A DNA stretch of 64,000 nt from Palleronia salina (GTDB lineage Bacteria; Pseudomonadota; Alphaproteobacteria; Rhodobacterales; Rhodobacteraceae). Shown here one piece after another: positions 16,480 to 26,968 of this stretch. A program made the translations under genes and the position numbers. Location: assembly GCF_900141995.1 (NCBI RefSeq), contig NZ_FQZA01000008.1, positions 1 to 64,000 of the forward strand. The letters are read 5' to 3'. The notes beneath the pieces are model-generated. The model searched no databases. It was not told where the DNA came from and worked only from the letters and a program-made list of their open reading frames with translations. Numbering within the stretch: the stretch's first letter is position 1; every line of letters begins with the position of its first letter.

Positions 16480-16949
16480 CAGGTGGGCTCCTCGATGATG
16501 TGGTCTTCCCAGTCTTCCTCGGGCACCTCGAACTCGGGCACGGTCATGTGCTGGGCCGACACGCCGGCGTCATGCACCGACTGCGGGTCGCCCGAGATCA
16601 ACGGGTGCCAGTCGTAAAGCGGCTTGCCCTCGTGCAGCAGCCGGTAGGCGCAGGTGCGCGGCATCCAGTAGGCAGCGTCGGGCAGGGTCTTGGGCGTCAG
16701 GACGACGCATTCCGGCACGAACTGCTTACGGATGTCGTATTGCGCGCAGCGGCAGGTGGCGTCGTCGAACAGGCGGCAGGCCACGCGGGTCAGGGCGACC
16801 TCGCCCGTGTCCTCGTCCTCGAGCTTGTTGAGGCAGCACTTGCCGCAGCCGTCGCAGAGCGCCTCCCACTCGGCCTTTGACAGCTCGTCCAGCGGGTAGC
16901 GTTCCCAGAAGCGGGGGCGCCCGACGCTGCGGCGGATCGGATCGCTCAT
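16479..16949 (-). CDS. YcgN-family cysteine-cluster protein (UPF0260)
   Basis: The product is 156 aa. Conserved cysteines occur as CDGCGKCCLNK near residue 32, then RVACRLFD, TCRCAQY, VPECVVL and RTCAYRL, the CxxC-x2-C plus dispersed Cys pattern of the UPF0260/YkgJ-like family. The protein ends FEVPEEDWEDHIIEEP. These proteins probably bind a metal or cluster; their function is not established. The gene overlaps ribF upstream (4 bp) and the aldolase downstream (1 base). Confidence 0.9.
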   Translation of the reverse strand: MSDPIRRSVGRPRFWERYPLDELSKAEWEALCDGCGKCCLNKLEDEDTGEVALTRVACRLFDDATCRCAQYDIRKQFVPECVVLTPKTLPDAAYWMPRTCAYRLLHEGKPLYDWHPLISGDPQSVHDAGVSAQHMTVPEFEVPEEDWEDHIIEEPT

Positions 16950-17878
16950 GCCAGCACCGCCCGCGCGCGGTCGCTGTCGCGGTCCATCTGCTCGATCAGG
17001 GCCTCGATCCCGTCGAAGCGTTCCTCGCCGCGCAGGAACTCGACCAGCCCCACCGACAGGTGCTGGCCGTAGAGGTCGCCCTTGAAGTCGAACAGGAAGG
17101 TTTCGAGATTGGGGGTGTTCACACCGAACATGGGCCGCACGCCCAGCGACGCGACGCCGCCATAGCTGCCCCGGTCGGGTCCGGTGGTGATGTCGACGGT
17201 CACCGCGTAGACGCCGAAACGGGGCAGGTGCAGCCCGTCCATGGACATGTTGGCGGTGGGGTATCCCAGCTGGCGCCCGCGCTTCTCGCCGTGCAGGACG
17301 GGGCCTTCGATCCGGTGCAGGTGGCCCAGCATCGTGGCGGCCAGGCGCGGATCGCCGTCGCTCAGGGCCTGCCGGATGCGGGTGGACGAGATCCCGTCGC
17401 CCTGTTCGCGCAGCAGGCTGGCCAGCGTCACGTCGAAGCCCAGTTGTGCGCCCAGGGCTTCCAGGGCCGCGCCATCGCCCGCACGCCCCTTGCCGAACCG
17501 AAAATCCGCGCCGGTGACCGCGTGGCTAAGGCCGAGCCCGTCCGACAGCACCTCGCGCGCGAATGCCTCGGGCGTGCGGGCGATCATCCGCGCGTCGAAG
17601 GGCAGTTCATACAGGACATCGACCCCCAGCTTTTCCAGCCGGTGGGCCCGCGCCTCGGCGTTCATCAGGCGGAAGGGGTCGGCGTCCGGCGCGAAGACCT
17701 CGCGCGGGTGTGGCTCGAACGTGACGATCCCGAAGGGCACGTCAGCGTCGCGCGCGCGGTCGCGGGCGATGGACATGACCGCCTGGTGGCCGCGATGCAC
17801 CCCGTCGAAATTGCCGATCGCGGCGCTGGCGCCGCGCGCGTCGTCGGGGATGGCGGCGATGTCACGAAGGATCCGCAT
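16946..17878 (-). CDS. ribF: Bifunctional riboflavin kinase/FAD synthetase
   Basis: The product is 310 aa from Met at 17878 (MRILRDIAAIPDDARG). A longer frame begins at 17914, but its first twelve residues are not typical. It phosphorylates riboflavin to FMN and adenylates FMN to FAD. The N-terminal nucleotidyl-transferase part has IGNFDGVHRGHQAVM and TFEPHPREVF, and ISSTRIRQAL. The C-terminal kinase part has GYPTANMSMDGLHLPRFGVY and LETFLFDFKGDLYGQ. It is first in the ribF-ycgN-ltaE unit. Confidence 0.95.
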   Translation of the reverse strand: MRILRDIAAIPDDARGASAAIGNFDGVHRGHQAVMSIARDRARDADVPFGIVTFEPHPREVFAPDADPFRLMNAEARAHRLEKLGVDVLYELPFDARMIARTPEAFAREVLSDGLGLSHAVTGADFRFGKGRAGDGAALEALGAQLGFDVTLASLLREQGDGISSTRIRQALSDGDPRLAATMLGHLHRIEGPVLHGEKRGRQLGYPTANMSMDGLHLPRFGVYAVTVDITTGPDRGSYGGVASLGVRPMFGVNTPNLETFLFDFKGDLYGQHLSVGLVEFLRGEERFDGIEALIEQMDRDSDRARAVLA

Positions 17879-17954
17879 AGGGCTGCGGATAGCGGCGGCG
17901 CCTGCCGACCGCAAGGGTCGGCCCGGTCGCAGGTCGTCGCCGCTTGGCCCTTGC

Positions 17955-18395
17955 TCAGGCCTTGCGCGACGGTGCCATGACCAGCGCGTCGCCGCGCAGC
18001 ACCAGCGTCTCGCCCACCAGGCAGCGCGTGGCGAGCTTCACGCGATTGCGCTTGCGGTCGATCTCCAGCACCTCGACCTCGGCCCGCACGGTATCGCCGG
18101 GGCGGACGGGCGCGAGGAACGCCATGTTCTGCCGCAGGTAGACGGTGCCGTGACCGGGCAGTTGTTCGCCCACCACGGCCGAGATCAGCGCCGCGGTCAG
18201 CATTCCGTGTGCGATGCGCCCCTTGAACATAGTGCCGCCGGCATAGGCGTCGTCCAGGTGCACGGGGTTCTTGTCGGTCGACACCTCGGCGAACAGTTCG
18301 ATGTCGCGGTCGGTGATCTTCTTCTCCAGCGCGCGCATCTGGCCCACCTTCATGTCCTCGATGAAGATCGTGCTGATCGTCGTGTGGTCCAGCAT
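17955..18395 (-). CDS. MaoC-like (R)-specific enoyl-CoA hydratase
   Basis: The product is 146 aa from Met at 18395, chosen over a longer frame (to 18494) because AAGGGA precedes it and family members start here. The hydratase-2 signature is seen: DIELFAEVSTDKNPVHLDDAYAG, with Asp and His in DKNPVH, and GRIAHGMLTAALISAVVGEQL. Members hydrate trans-2-enoyl-CoA to (R)-3-hydroxyacyl-CoA, linking beta-oxidation to polyhydroxyalkanoate synthesis (PhaJ) or serving other pathways. It is a stand-alone gene between ribF and the HAD phosphatase gene. Confidence 0.88.
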   Translation of the reverse strand: MLDHTTISTIFIEDMKVGQMRALEKKITDRDIELFAEVSTDKNPVHLDDAYAGGTMFKGRIAHGMLTAALISAVVGEQLPGHGTVYLRQNMAFLAPVRPGDTVRAEVEVLEIDRKRNRVKLATRCLVGETLVLRGDALVMAPSRKA

Positions 18396-18552
18396 GGCCA
18401 AGGTCCCTTCCGTATTTAAAATCGGGCGCGCAATCAAATAACGCACTTTACGTCCATTGCGCAACTTAATTACGCCGCGGATGCGAAAAGGCAAGCCCCC
18501 ACGGGGCTGCCGAACCAGGACAAAGGTCTGAAATGCCGGGATGGCGCCCCGA

Positions 18553-19431
18553 TCAGCGCAGGTAGCCGATGGTGTAGGGCGGGTTCATCTGGTGCTCGTT
18601 CAGGTAGCTTTCCAGCTTGGCCGGATCGGGATCCGTCTTCGTCTCGGTCTCGGTCTCGGCCGCGGCCAGCCCGCCGCTGACGAACAGGACGTCCAACTCC
18701 TCCAGCAGCGCGCCCTTCACGTCCGTGGCGATGCCGTCGCCCACGGCCAGGATCCGCTCGTCCGGCACGCCGTCGCCCAGCTCGGCCAGGCGGCGCCGGG
18801 CGAGGTCGTAGACCGGCGGATGCGGCTTGCCGAAGGACAGGACCGTGCCGCCCATCTGCTCGTAAAGCTGCGCCACCGCGCCGCCGCAGTATTCCCGGTG
18901 GTCGCCCCGGTCCACGACGATGTCGGGGTTCGCATTCAGCATCTTCAGCCCGCGCGTCTTCGCCTCGAGCAGTTGCGGCCGAAGGACGTCGGGCGGCTGG
19001 TTGGGATCGAACGGGCCGGTGACCACCACGCCGTCGGCCTGGTCCATCGGGACCATGCTGATGTCCACGGGGTCGGACACGATGTTGAGCGGCTCGAAGA
19101 ACGGGTGATCACGGCCCTCGCCGATGAAATACACCTTGGAGCCCACGGCACCGCTGAACATGGCGCTGCGCGCCGCGTCGCCCGAGGTGGCGATGGTGTC
19201 CCACGCGTCGTCCGGCACGCCCATGCCAGCGATCTGCTCGGCCACCGAGGCGCGGGGGCGCGGCGCGTTGGTCAGCAACACGACCGTGCCACCGGCGGCG
19301 CGGAACGCCTGAAGCGCCGCCACCGCGGCGGGCAGGGCCCGGACCCCGTCATGGACGCAGCCCCACAGGTCGCAAAACAGCGCGTCGTAATCGTCTTGGA
19401 TCTGCGACAGGGACGTGATGATCTGGGTCAT
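18553..19431 (-). CDS. HAD-superfamily class IIA hydrolase (TIGR01459-like, NagD-related)
   Basis: The product is 292 aa starting at 19431 (MTQIITSLSQIQDDYDALFC). The first HAD motif is FCDLWGCVHDG, where the leading Asp is the nucleophile; motif II is VVLLTNAPRP; motif III uses FGKPHPPVYD; motif IV is ILAVGDGIATDVKGALL. The class IIA cap lies between motifs II and III. Such enzymes act on small phosphates; the exact substrate is unknown. Near the C terminus is an acidic run AAAETETETKTDPDPAK. A much longer upstream frame is out of phase with the neighbouring ppaC and was not used. Confidence 0.88.
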   Translation of the reverse strand: MTQIITSLSQIQDDYDALFCDLWGCVHDGVRALPAAVAALQAFRAAGGTVVLLTNAPRPRASVAEQIAGMGVPDDAWDTIATSGDAARSAMFSGAVGSKVYFIGEGRDHPFFEPLNIVSDPVDISMVPMDQADGVVVTGPFDPNQPPDVLRPQLLEAKTRGLKMLNANPDIVVDRGDHREYCGGAVAQLYEQMGGTVLSFGKPHPPVYDLARRRLAELGDGVPDERILAVGDGIATDVKGALLEELDVLFVSGGLAAAETETETKTDPDPAKLESYLNEHQMNPPYTIGYLR

Positions 19432-19532
19432 GGGGGCCTCGCTTGCTCGGTCGCGCCAAGCCTTGGCACGCGGCGCGCGGAATGGGAAGGCGCGGGGGCG
19501 GTGCCCGGACGAGGCAACAGGCCGGGGCCCCA

Positions 19533-19569
19533 TAAAAAAAACCGGCGGCGGAGGGCCCGCGCGCCGGTT
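19533..19569 (-). terminator. Rho-independent terminator of ppaC
   Basis: On the minus strand AACCGGCG and CGCCGGTT (19569-19562 and 19547-19540) pair across a GC-rich loop and are followed by a run of eight T. It lies 26 bp after the ppaC stop codon. Confidence 0.85.
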
Positions 19570-19595
19570 CGTCCGTGTCGTGATGCGTGGCCGGG

Positions 19596-20519
19596 TTACA
19601 GCGTGAGGTTCGGCATGATCTGCTTCTTGCGCGAAATGATGCCGGGCAGGACCACGTAATCGGCATCGCCGCAGACGGTCGAGAAGCTCTTCTCGGCCAT
19701 GCTGCGCACCATGTCGTTGGGGATGAGCATCGTGGCTTCCTCTTTCAGGATATCGACCACGAACAGCAGGACCTGGTCGACGCCGTCTTCCTTGGCCACG
19801 GTTTCCATGGCGCTCATCAGGCTGTCCTTGCGCGACAGGACCTGGTCGGGCGACGTGGTTTCCAGCACGCTCACGCGGAAGGTCTTGCCGTCGATCTCGG
19901 CTTCCTTGCTGTCCATGCGCAGCAATTCGGCATCCGAGAAGGCCGACACGTCGGACTTCGCCGCGAACATCTCCGAGGCGAAGATCTCGACCTGCACGCC
20001 CAGGTCCGACGCCAGCGACTCGGCCAGCGCCTTGTCGGTCTCGGTCGTGGTGGGCGAGCGGAAGGCCAGCGTGTCCGAAAGGATGCAGGCCAGCATCGTG
20101 CCCTTGGCCCATTCGGGCATCTTGGCGGCGTCGTCCCCCATCAGTTCGTGCATGATGGTGGCGGTGCAGGCCAGCGGCTTCACCGTGATGTCGATGGGGC
20201 CCTTGGTGGACAGGCCGGCCACCAGGCGGTGGTGGTCGATGATGCGGCGGATATCGGCATTCGCGATATTTGCAGGAAGCTCGGCCGGGTTGTTGGTGTC
20301 GACGATCACCACGCGCTGGCCGTCCTCGACGTCGTCGATGATCCGAGGCTTCGGCAGGTCGTATTTCTGCAGCAGCCACGCGGCCTCGGTGTTGGGCTCG
20401 CCCAGCAGGACCGCCTCGGCCGAATGACCCAGGACCTCGTTCATGTACCACGCCCACAGGATGGGCGATCCGGTCGAATCGGTGTCGGGGGCCTTGTGGC
20501 CGAAAACCAGGGTGCTCAT
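19596..20519 (-). CDS. ppaC: Manganese-dependent inorganic pyrophosphatase
   Basis: The product is 307 aa, a DHH-family (family II) enzyme hydrolysing pyrophosphate in the cytoplasm. It opens VFGHKAPDTDSTGSPILWAW with the His and two Asp metal ligands, then VIVDTNNPAELP, the DHH signature IDHHRLVAG, and further TTTETDKALA and the SRKKQIMPNL tail with the substrate-binding Arg-Lys pair. Length and motifs match standard PpaC. A terminator lies just downstream, so it is a single-gene unit, divergent from the DUF2161 gene. Confidence 0.95.
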   Translation of the reverse strand: MSTLVFGHKAPDTDSTGSPILWAWYMNEVLGHSAEAVLLGEPNTEAAWLLQKYDLPKPRIIDDVEDGQRVVIVDTNNPAELPANIANADIRRIIDHHRLVAGLSTKGPIDITVKPLACTATIMHELMGDDAAKMPEWAKGTMLACILSDTLAFRSPTTTETDKALAESLASDLGVQVEIFASEMFAAKSDVSAFSDAELLRMDSKEAEIDGKTFRVSVLETTSPDQVLSRKDSLMSAMETVAKEDGVDQVLLFVVDILKEEATMLIPNDMVRSMAEKSFSTVCGDADYVVLPGIISRKKQIMPNLTL

Positions 20520-20639
20520 GGGGTCTTCCCTTGTGAAATGCCGTTTGCGGCGCGTGTATAGGGGGCCGCGTGCCCCTTGTCACGGGACCTTGGCCGATCC
20601 GCGATTCCCCCCGCGCCGCGCCTGCGCTAGACCGGGTGC

Positions 20640-21299
20640 ATGCCCACGCGCGAGACCGATCTCTACCCGCCCCTGAAGGCCTTCCTGCAATCGCAGGGCT
20701 ACGAGGTGAAGGGCGAGATCGGCGCCGTCGACCTGGTGGCCTGCCGCGGCGGCGAGGATCCGGTGCTGGTCGAGATGAAGCTGGGCTTCACGCTGTCGCT
20801 GGTGAACCAGGGCGTCGACCGGCAGGCGATCAGCGACTGGGTATACCTGGCGGTGCCCTGGAAGAAGGGCGGTGTGCCCAAGGCTCAGCTGCGGCTGTGC
20901 CGTCGGCTGGGACTGGGCCTGATCACCGTGCGCGGTGACCTGGTCTGCGTTCATTGCGACCCGGCGCCTTTCACCCCTCGCAAGCTGCCCAGGCGCAAGG
21001 GCCGGCTGTTGCGCGAGTTCGCGCGGCTGGAAGGGGACCCCAATGTCGGTGGCGGAACGCGGCAGGGCCTCATGACCGCCTACCGGCAGGACGCGCTGGC
21101 TTGCGCGCATTTCCTGGCGGAAAACGGCCCGTCGAAGGGCGCCGCGGTCGCACGCGCAACAGGGGTCGAACAGGCCACGCGAATGATGCGGGACAACCAC
21201 CACGGCTGGTTCGACCGGATTGGCACAGGTCTCTACGACCTCAGCCCGAATGGCAGAAATACCATATTTCTGACATCCGAGGCGTCTAAAGAGGGATGA
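20640..21299 (+). CDS. DUF2161 putative PD-(D/E)XK-type phosphodiesterase
   Basis: The product is 219 aa from ATG 20640. The N-terminal half has a PD-(D/E)XK-like core: EVKGEIGAVDLVACRGGED followed by LVEMKLGF, in which the D of AVDLV and E-x-K of VEMK are the metal-binding residues. The C-terminal half (YRQDALACAHFLAENGPSKG, then VARATGVEQATRMMRDNHHG) looks like a winged helix. DUF2161 proteins are common in Rhodobacteraceae; their role is not established. A GTG-started SPFH gene follows within 26 bp on the same strand. Confidence 0.8.
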   Translation: MPTRETDLYPPLKAFLQSQGYEVKGEIGAVDLVACRGGEDPVLVEMKLGFTLSLVNQGVDRQAISDWVYLAVPWKKGGVPKAQLRLCRRLGLGLITVRGDLVCVHCDPAPFTPRKLPRRKGRLLREFARLEGDPNVGGGTRQGLMTAYRQDALACAHFLAENGPSKGAAVARATGVEQATRMMRDNHHGWFDRIGTGLYDLSPNGRNTIFLTSEASKEG

Positions 21300-21324
21300 T
21301 TATTTCACAAATCGGACAATAGCC

Positions 21325-22218
21325 GTGAACGTCGAAGACATTCTCCTTTCCCTGATCGGCGAGAACGCGGTCCTGCTGATCGTCGCCGTTTTGCTGGTCG
21401 TCACCGTTCTGAAGGGCGTGAAGATCGTCCCGCAGAGCCAGAAATTCGTGATCGAGCGGTTCGGACGATTGCGCAGCGTGCTGGGTCCCGGGATCAACCT
21501 GATCGTCCCCTTCCTCGATCGTGTCGCCCACAAGATCAGCATCCTGGAACGTCAGCTGCCCAACGCCGAACAGGACGCGATCACCGCCGACAACGTGCTG
21601 GTGAAGGTCGAAACCAGCGTCTTCTACCGCATCACCGAGCCGGAGAAGACCGTCTACCGCATCCGCGACGTGGACGGCGCCATCGCGACGACGGTGGCCG
21701 GCATCGTGCGCAGCGAGATCGGCAAGATCGAGCTGGACCAGGTGCAGTCCAACCGCTCCGAGCTGATCGGCAAAGTGCGCGAGCAGGTCGAGATGATGGT
21801 CGACGACTGGGGGATCGAGGTCACCCGCGCCGAGGTGCTGGACGTCAATCTCGACGAAGCCACCCGCGCGGCCATGCTGCAACAGCTGAACGCCGAGCGC
21901 GCCCGCCGCGCTGCCGTGACCGAGGCCGAGGGCCAGAAACGCGCCGTTGAGCTGGCCGCCGATGCCGAGCTCTACGCCGCCGAGCAGGAGGCCAAGGCCC
22001 GCCGCGTGTCGGCCGATGCCGAGGCCTATGCGACCCAGGTCGTCGCCGCCGCCATCGCCCAGAATGGGCTCGAGGCCGCGCAGTACCAGGTCGCGCTGAA
22101 ACAGGTCGAGGCCCTGCAGGCGCTGGGGCAGGGGACCGGTAAACAGACGATCGTCGTGCCCGCGCAGGCGCTCGAGGCGTTCGGCGACGCCTTCAAGCTG
22201 CTGAAGGGGCGCGGCTGA
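21325..22218 (+). CDS. SPFH/Band 7 (stomatin/QmcA-like) membrane protein
   Basis: The product is 297 aa with a GTG start. It has one N-terminal membrane helix (AVLLIVAVLLVVTVLKGV), the Band 7 opening VPQSQKFVIERFGRL and GPGINLIVPFLDRV, then a long Ala/Glu/Arg-rich coiled coil (ERARRAAVTEAEGQKRAVEL). Such proteins form membrane microdomains and work with NfeD-type partners, and the next gene, overlapping at ATGA, encodes one. The pair is a common bacterial arrangement involved in membrane quality control. Confidence 0.92.
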   Translation: MNVEDILLSLIGENAVLLIVAVLLVVTVLKGVKIVPQSQKFVIERFGRLRSVLGPGINLIVPFLDRVAHKISILERQLPNAEQDAITADNVLVKVETSVFYRITEPEKTVYRIRDVDGAIATTVAGIVRSEIGKIELDQVQSNRSELIGKVREQVEMMVDDWGIEVTRAEVLDVNLDEATRAAMLQQLNAERARRAAVTEAEGQKRAVELAADAELYAAEQEAKARRVSADAEAYATQVVAAAIAQNGLEAAQYQVALKQVEALQALGQGTGKQTIVVPAQALEAFGDAFKLLKGRG

Positions 22219-22490
22219 TGGGATTGTGGGACCAATGGTGGGTCTGGATCGTGGCGGGCGGTCTGCTGGCCCTGCTGGAGCTCGTGATTCCGACCTTCAT
22301 CCTTCTGGGCTTTGCCCTGGGCGCGCTGGTTGTGGCCGGCGCGCTGTGGCTCGGCTGGCTGGGCGGGTCGGTTTTCGTCACCCTCGTGGTCTTCGCGGCG
22401 GCGTCGCTTGTCGCGTGGATTGCGCTGCGCCGGGTCATTGGCGTGCGGCGCGGACAGGTGAAGCGCTGGGATACCGACATCAACGACTAG
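22218..22490 (+). CDS. NfeD-like membrane protein
   Basis: The product is 90 aa; its ATG overlaps the stop of the SPFH gene. It is mostly two or three transmembrane helices (WWVWIVAGGLLALLELVI, GFALGALVVAGALWLGWL, VFVTLVVFAAASLVAWIAL) and ends in a short cytoplasmic tail. The usual NfeD soluble OB-fold beta-barrel (about 60-70 aa) is missing, so it is the short membrane-only form (YbbK/NfeD1b-like short version). Partner of the SPFH protein by gene order. Confidence 0.85.
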   Translation: MGLWDQWWVWIVAGGLLALLELVIPTFILLGFALGALVVAGALWLGWLGGSVFVTLVVFAAASLVAWIALRRVIGVRRGQVKRWDTDIND

Positions 22491-22508
22491 CAGGCGGGCG
22501 CGGCCACG

Positions 22509-22910
22509 CTACTGGATCGACAGGTCCACGCGGAACGCGCTCGTCGCGCCCGCGTCGCGGTCGTTGCCCATCTGGTAGACGCGCAGGGTATAGGTCCCGT
22601 CCTCGGGAAGGGTCAGTTGCGCCGTGCGCCCCTCGGTCGAGCCGATGAAGATCGCCACGTCGTCGCTGCCGGGCGGCAGGATGTTGAAATACACGCTGCC
22701 GTGCCCGTCGGTCCCGGCCACTTCCAGTTCGGCGAACATCGTCTGCCCCCCAGCCGCGCTCAGGCGGTAATCGGCGTAGCCGGTGCCGGTGATCTCGCCC
22801 TCGATCATCGTGCCGTAATTCCCCGCGTCGAAGGTCACGGTAAAGCTGTCCTGCGCGGCGACCGGCGATGCGAGGCACAGCGCGAAGAGTGCGACGGCCA
22901 GGTGTTTCAT
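22509..22910 (-). CDS. Secreted protein resembling inhibitor of g-type lysozyme (PliG-like)
   Basis: The product is 133 aa. It starts at 22910 with a signal peptide (MKHLAVALFALCLASPVAAQ). The mature part has ITGTGYADYRLSAAGGQTM, YFNILPPGSDD, AIFIGSTEG and LPEDGTYTLRVYQM. The YxDY, AGQxM, YFNxLPPGS and IRVYxM-type words recall PliG, the periplasmic inhibitor of goose-type lysozyme. Similar small periplasmic proteins are common in Rhodobacteraceae, and the inhibitor function is not proven for them. It converges with the NfeD gene. Confidence 0.6.
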   Translation of the reverse strand: MKHLAVALFALCLASPVAAQDSFTVTFDAGNYGTMIEGEITGTGYADYRLSAAGGQTMFAELEVAGTDGHGSVYFNILPPGSDDVAIFIGSTEGRTAQLTLPEDGTYTLRVYQMGNDRDAGATSAFRVDLSIQ

Positions 22911-23099
22911 GGATGCCTCCCGGGTTCGGTTCTCCAGTTTCTCGCGTGGGTCCGCGACCGCGCAAGAAAAAACATGGCGTGCGGGCTTGCACCTCTGGGC
23001 CATCGCACGCGAAGACCCGGGCGCAGGGCATGAAAAACAAATGATTTCCTACCTGCGGGCCCAATTGCTGGCCCCTGCATTTTCAGCACTCCGATCCAG

Positions 23100-23128
23100 T
23101 TGACAGGGCCGCTCGCGGTGCCTATCTC
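23100..23128 (+). promoter_or_regulatory. groESL promoter (sigma-70 type)
   Basis: TTGACA at 23100-23105 and TATCTC at 23123-23128 are separated by 17 bp, immediately before the CIRCE operator. This is the standard arrangement for HrcA-controlled groESL in alphaproteobacteria. Confidence 0.7.
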
Positions 23129-23136
23129 AGCCTCCG

Positions 23137-23163
23137 TTAGCACTCGAGCTTAGTGAGTGCCAA
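23137..23163. promoter_or_regulatory. CIRCE operator (HrcA binding site)
   Basis: TTAGCACTC, nine bases and GAGTGCCAA (one mismatch to the consensus GAGTGCTAA) form the controlling inverted repeat of chaperone expression. It lies 36 bp before groES and would let HrcA repress the operon in unstressed cells. Confidence 0.93.
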
Positions 23164-23198
23164 CGCGAACAACAATGAACTCAGAGGAGCGTTCAGAG

Positions 23199-23486
23199 AT
23201 GGCATTTACCCCCCTGCATGACCGCGTGCTGGTCCGCCGTGTCGAAAGCGACGAGAAGACCAAGGGCGGTCTGATCATCCCCGACAGCGCCAAGGAAAAG
23301 CCCGCCGAGGGCGAAGTCGTGTCCGTGGGCGCCGGCGCCCGTGACGAGGACGGCAAGCGCGTCGCCATGGACGTCAAGCAAGGCGACAAGATCCTGTTCG
23401 GCAAGTGGTCGGGCACCGAGATCACGCTGGACGGCGAAGAACTGCTGATCATGAAGGAATCGGACATCCTGGGCGTCATCGCCTAA
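23199..23486 (+). CDS. groS: Co-chaperonin GroES
   Basis: The product is 95 aa from ATG 23199 (AGAGGAGC upstream). The frame opens earlier with a GTG at 23157, but this overlaps the CIRCE region and is not used. Typical words are [12 protein letters not shown], the mobile loop [19 protein letters not shown], and [14 protein letters not shown]. GroES caps the GroEL cavity. It is co-transcribed with groEL 53 bp downstream. Confidence 0.97.
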   Translation: MAFTPLHDRVLVRRVESDEKTKGGLIIPDSAKEKPAEGEVVSVGAGARDEDGKRVAMDVKQGDKILFGKWSGTEITLDGEELLIMKESDILGVIA

Positions 23487-23521
23487 GCGACCCGTTTCTT
23501 CGATCTATCCACCCCAGATAA

Positions 23522-25183
<1,662 letters not shown>

Positions 25184-25221
25184 GAGATCTTCGGATCGAA
25201 GATCTTGCCTGCATCTGCAGG

Positions 25222-25256
25222 GCGGGGGGCCTCGGTTTCGGGGCCCCCCGTTTTTT
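25222..25256 (+). terminator. Rho-independent terminator of groESL
   Basis: GGGGGCC, a loop of TCGGTTTCG, then GGCCCCC and TTTTTT, 40-70 bp after the groEL stop. Confidence 0.92.
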
Positions 25257-25345
25257 GTGAGCGTCGGAGTAGGTATTTGCAGACCAGTGATGACCGAGCG
25301 TGTTGTGCCGGGCCCCTGCGGCATCCGCACCGGTGAGGGGATGAC

Positions 25346-26182
25346 ATGCGCCTGACGCTTCTCACCCTTCTGGTCATGGTGGCCTTCGCCGCCAATTCGG
25401 TTCTGAACCGTGCCGCCTTGCTGGGCGGCGGCAACGATGCGCTGAGCTTTGCCGCCCTGCGCGTCCTGGCGGGCGCCGTCGTCCTGGGCGTCATCGCCAC
25501 CGCGCTTCGGCGCGGCGACTGGCTGCGGCGCCTGCGCGGTCCGGGCGCGGTCATGCTGGCCGTCTACGTCATCGGGTTTTCCCTCGCCTACGGTCGGCTC
25601 GACGCGGGCGCCGGCGCGCTGATCCTGTTCGGCGGGGTGCAGGTCACCATGTTCGCCGGCGCGATCCTCTCCGGCGAGACGGTTCCGGCGCGGCGCTGGG
25701 CCGGGTCCGCGCTGGCGCTGGCGGGGCTTGCCCTGATGTTCTGGCCGGGCGGGAGCGGGGGCGTCTCGCTGATCCACGGGCTCGCCATGGCGGCGGCCGC
25801 AATTGGCTGGGGAATCTATTCGCTGCTGGGGCGCGGCGTGTCGGACCCGATTTCCGCCACGGCGGCGGCGTTTCTCGGGGCGGTGCCGCTGGCTCTGGTC
25901 GCGATGGCGCTGGGTCCCGCGCCCCTGTCGCTGGACGCGGGCGGCGTGGCGCTGGCCCTGGTGTCGGGGGCGGTGACGTCGGGGCTGGGCTATGCGCTGT
26001 GGTACGCGGTGGTGCCGCAACTGGGCGCCACCCGCGCCGCGCTGTGGCAGTTGAGCGTGCCGGTGATCGCCGTGCTGGGCGGGGCGCTGATCCTGTCCGA
26101 GCCCGTGGGTCCGCGGCTCGTCGTGGCGTCGGGCCTGGTGGTCGGCGGGATTGCCCTGGGCCTGATGGGCCGGCGGGGTTGA
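25346..26182 (+). CDS. DMT-superfamily (EamA) transporter
   Basis: The product is 278 aa, almost entirely hydrophobic, with about ten predicted membrane helices arranged as two EamA repeats of five. Words such as [20 protein letters not shown] and [19 protein letters not shown] at the end of the second repeat are EamA-like. Members export or import small metabolites and amino acids; the substrate is unknown. It is monocistronic or pairs with the lipase-like gene 41 bp downstream. Confidence 0.88.
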   Translation: MRLTLLTLLVMVAFAANSVLNRAALLGGGNDALSFAALRVLAGAVVLGVIATALRRGDWLRRLRGPGAVMLAVYVIGFSLAYGRLDAGAGALILFGGVQVTMFAGAILSGETVPARRWAGSALALAGLALMFWPGGSGGVSLIHGLAMAAAAIGWGIYSLLGRGVSDPISATAAAFLGAVPLALVAMALGPAPLSLDAGGVALALVSGAVTSGLGYALWYAVVPQLGATRAALWQLSVPVIAVLGGALILSEPVGPRLVVASGLVVGGIALGLMGRRG

Positions 26183-26223
26183 TCCGCACTGGTATCGCGC
26201 GGCGTCGCGCCTATCTGCCCCCC

Positions 26224-26955
26224 ATGCGGTTCATCATCATTCTCCTCGTGGCCCTGATGCCAGCCCTCGGCCTGGCGCAAGGCAAGGTGTCGCCGGTGCA
26301 ACGGGCGGTCAACGGTGAATGCGTGGTGCTGCTGCACGGTCTGGCGCGGACCAGCGCGTCGATGCTGGTCATGGCCGAGGCCCTGCGCCTGGAAGGCTAC
26401 GGCACCGTCAACGCGGGGTATCCTTCGACCGAGGCCCCGATCGAGACGCTCGTGTCCGGTATCGTGCCGAAAGCCGTGGCCGCCTGTGGCGACCGGCGCG
26501 TGCATTTCGTGACCCACTCGATGGGCGGCATCCTGGTGCGCGCCTGGCTGGAGGACAATCGCCCGGCCAAGATGGGCCGCGTCGTGATGCTGGGGCCGCC
26601 CAACCAGGGCAGCGAACTGGTGGACGTCTTCGGCGAGCTAGGGCCGTTCGAGTGGATCAACGGCGAGGCGGGCCTGCAGCTGGGCACGGGCGCGGGCAGC
26701 TATCCCAACCGGCTGGACCTGCCGCGGTTCGAACTGGGGGTGATCGCTGGGGACCGGTCGCTGAACCCCCTCTATTCGACGCTGATCGAGGGACCGGATG
26801 ACGGCAAGGTCTCGGTCGCGTCCACCCGCATCGCGGGCATGGACGATCACATCGTGCTGCCGGTCACCCACACCTTCATGATGGTGAACCCCCTGGTCAT
26901 CGCGCAGGTCATCGCCTTTCTGAAGGACGGCTCGTTCGACCGGTCGAACCTGTAG
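26224..26955 (+). CDS. Secreted alpha/beta-hydrolase (lipase/acetyltransferase-like, PGAP1-type fold)
   Basis: The product is 243 aa from ATG 26224. The frame opens at 25999, but only the later Met gives a signal peptide ([20 protein letters not shown]). The fold is shown by [14 protein letters not shown], the nucleophile elbow [14 protein letters not shown] and a C-terminal [13 protein letters not shown] containing the candidate catalytic His. The arrangement resembles bacterial triacylglycerol lipases or PGAP1-like proteins acting in the periplasm. Substrate unknown. It converges with purK (13 bp apart). Confidence 0.82.
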   Translation: MRFIIILLVALMPALGLAQGKVSPVQRAVNGECVVLLHGLARTSASMLVMAEALRLEGYGTVNAGYPSTEAPIETLVSGIVPKAVAACGDRRVHFVTHSMGGILVRAWLEDNRPAKMGRVVMLGPPNQGSELVDVFGELGPFEWINGEAGLQLGTGAGSYPNRLDLPRFELGVIAGDRSLNPLYSTLIEGPDDGKVSVASTRIAGMDDHIVLPVTHTFMMVNPLVIAQVIAFLKDGSFDRSNL

Positions 26956-26968
26956 GGGCGGGCGGGCC

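Noticed and set aside
18553..20583. A 676-codon minus-strand frame joining the HAD phosphatase to upstream sequence.
   Set aside because: The upstream part is ppaC read in the wrong frame; the HAD protein starts at 19431.
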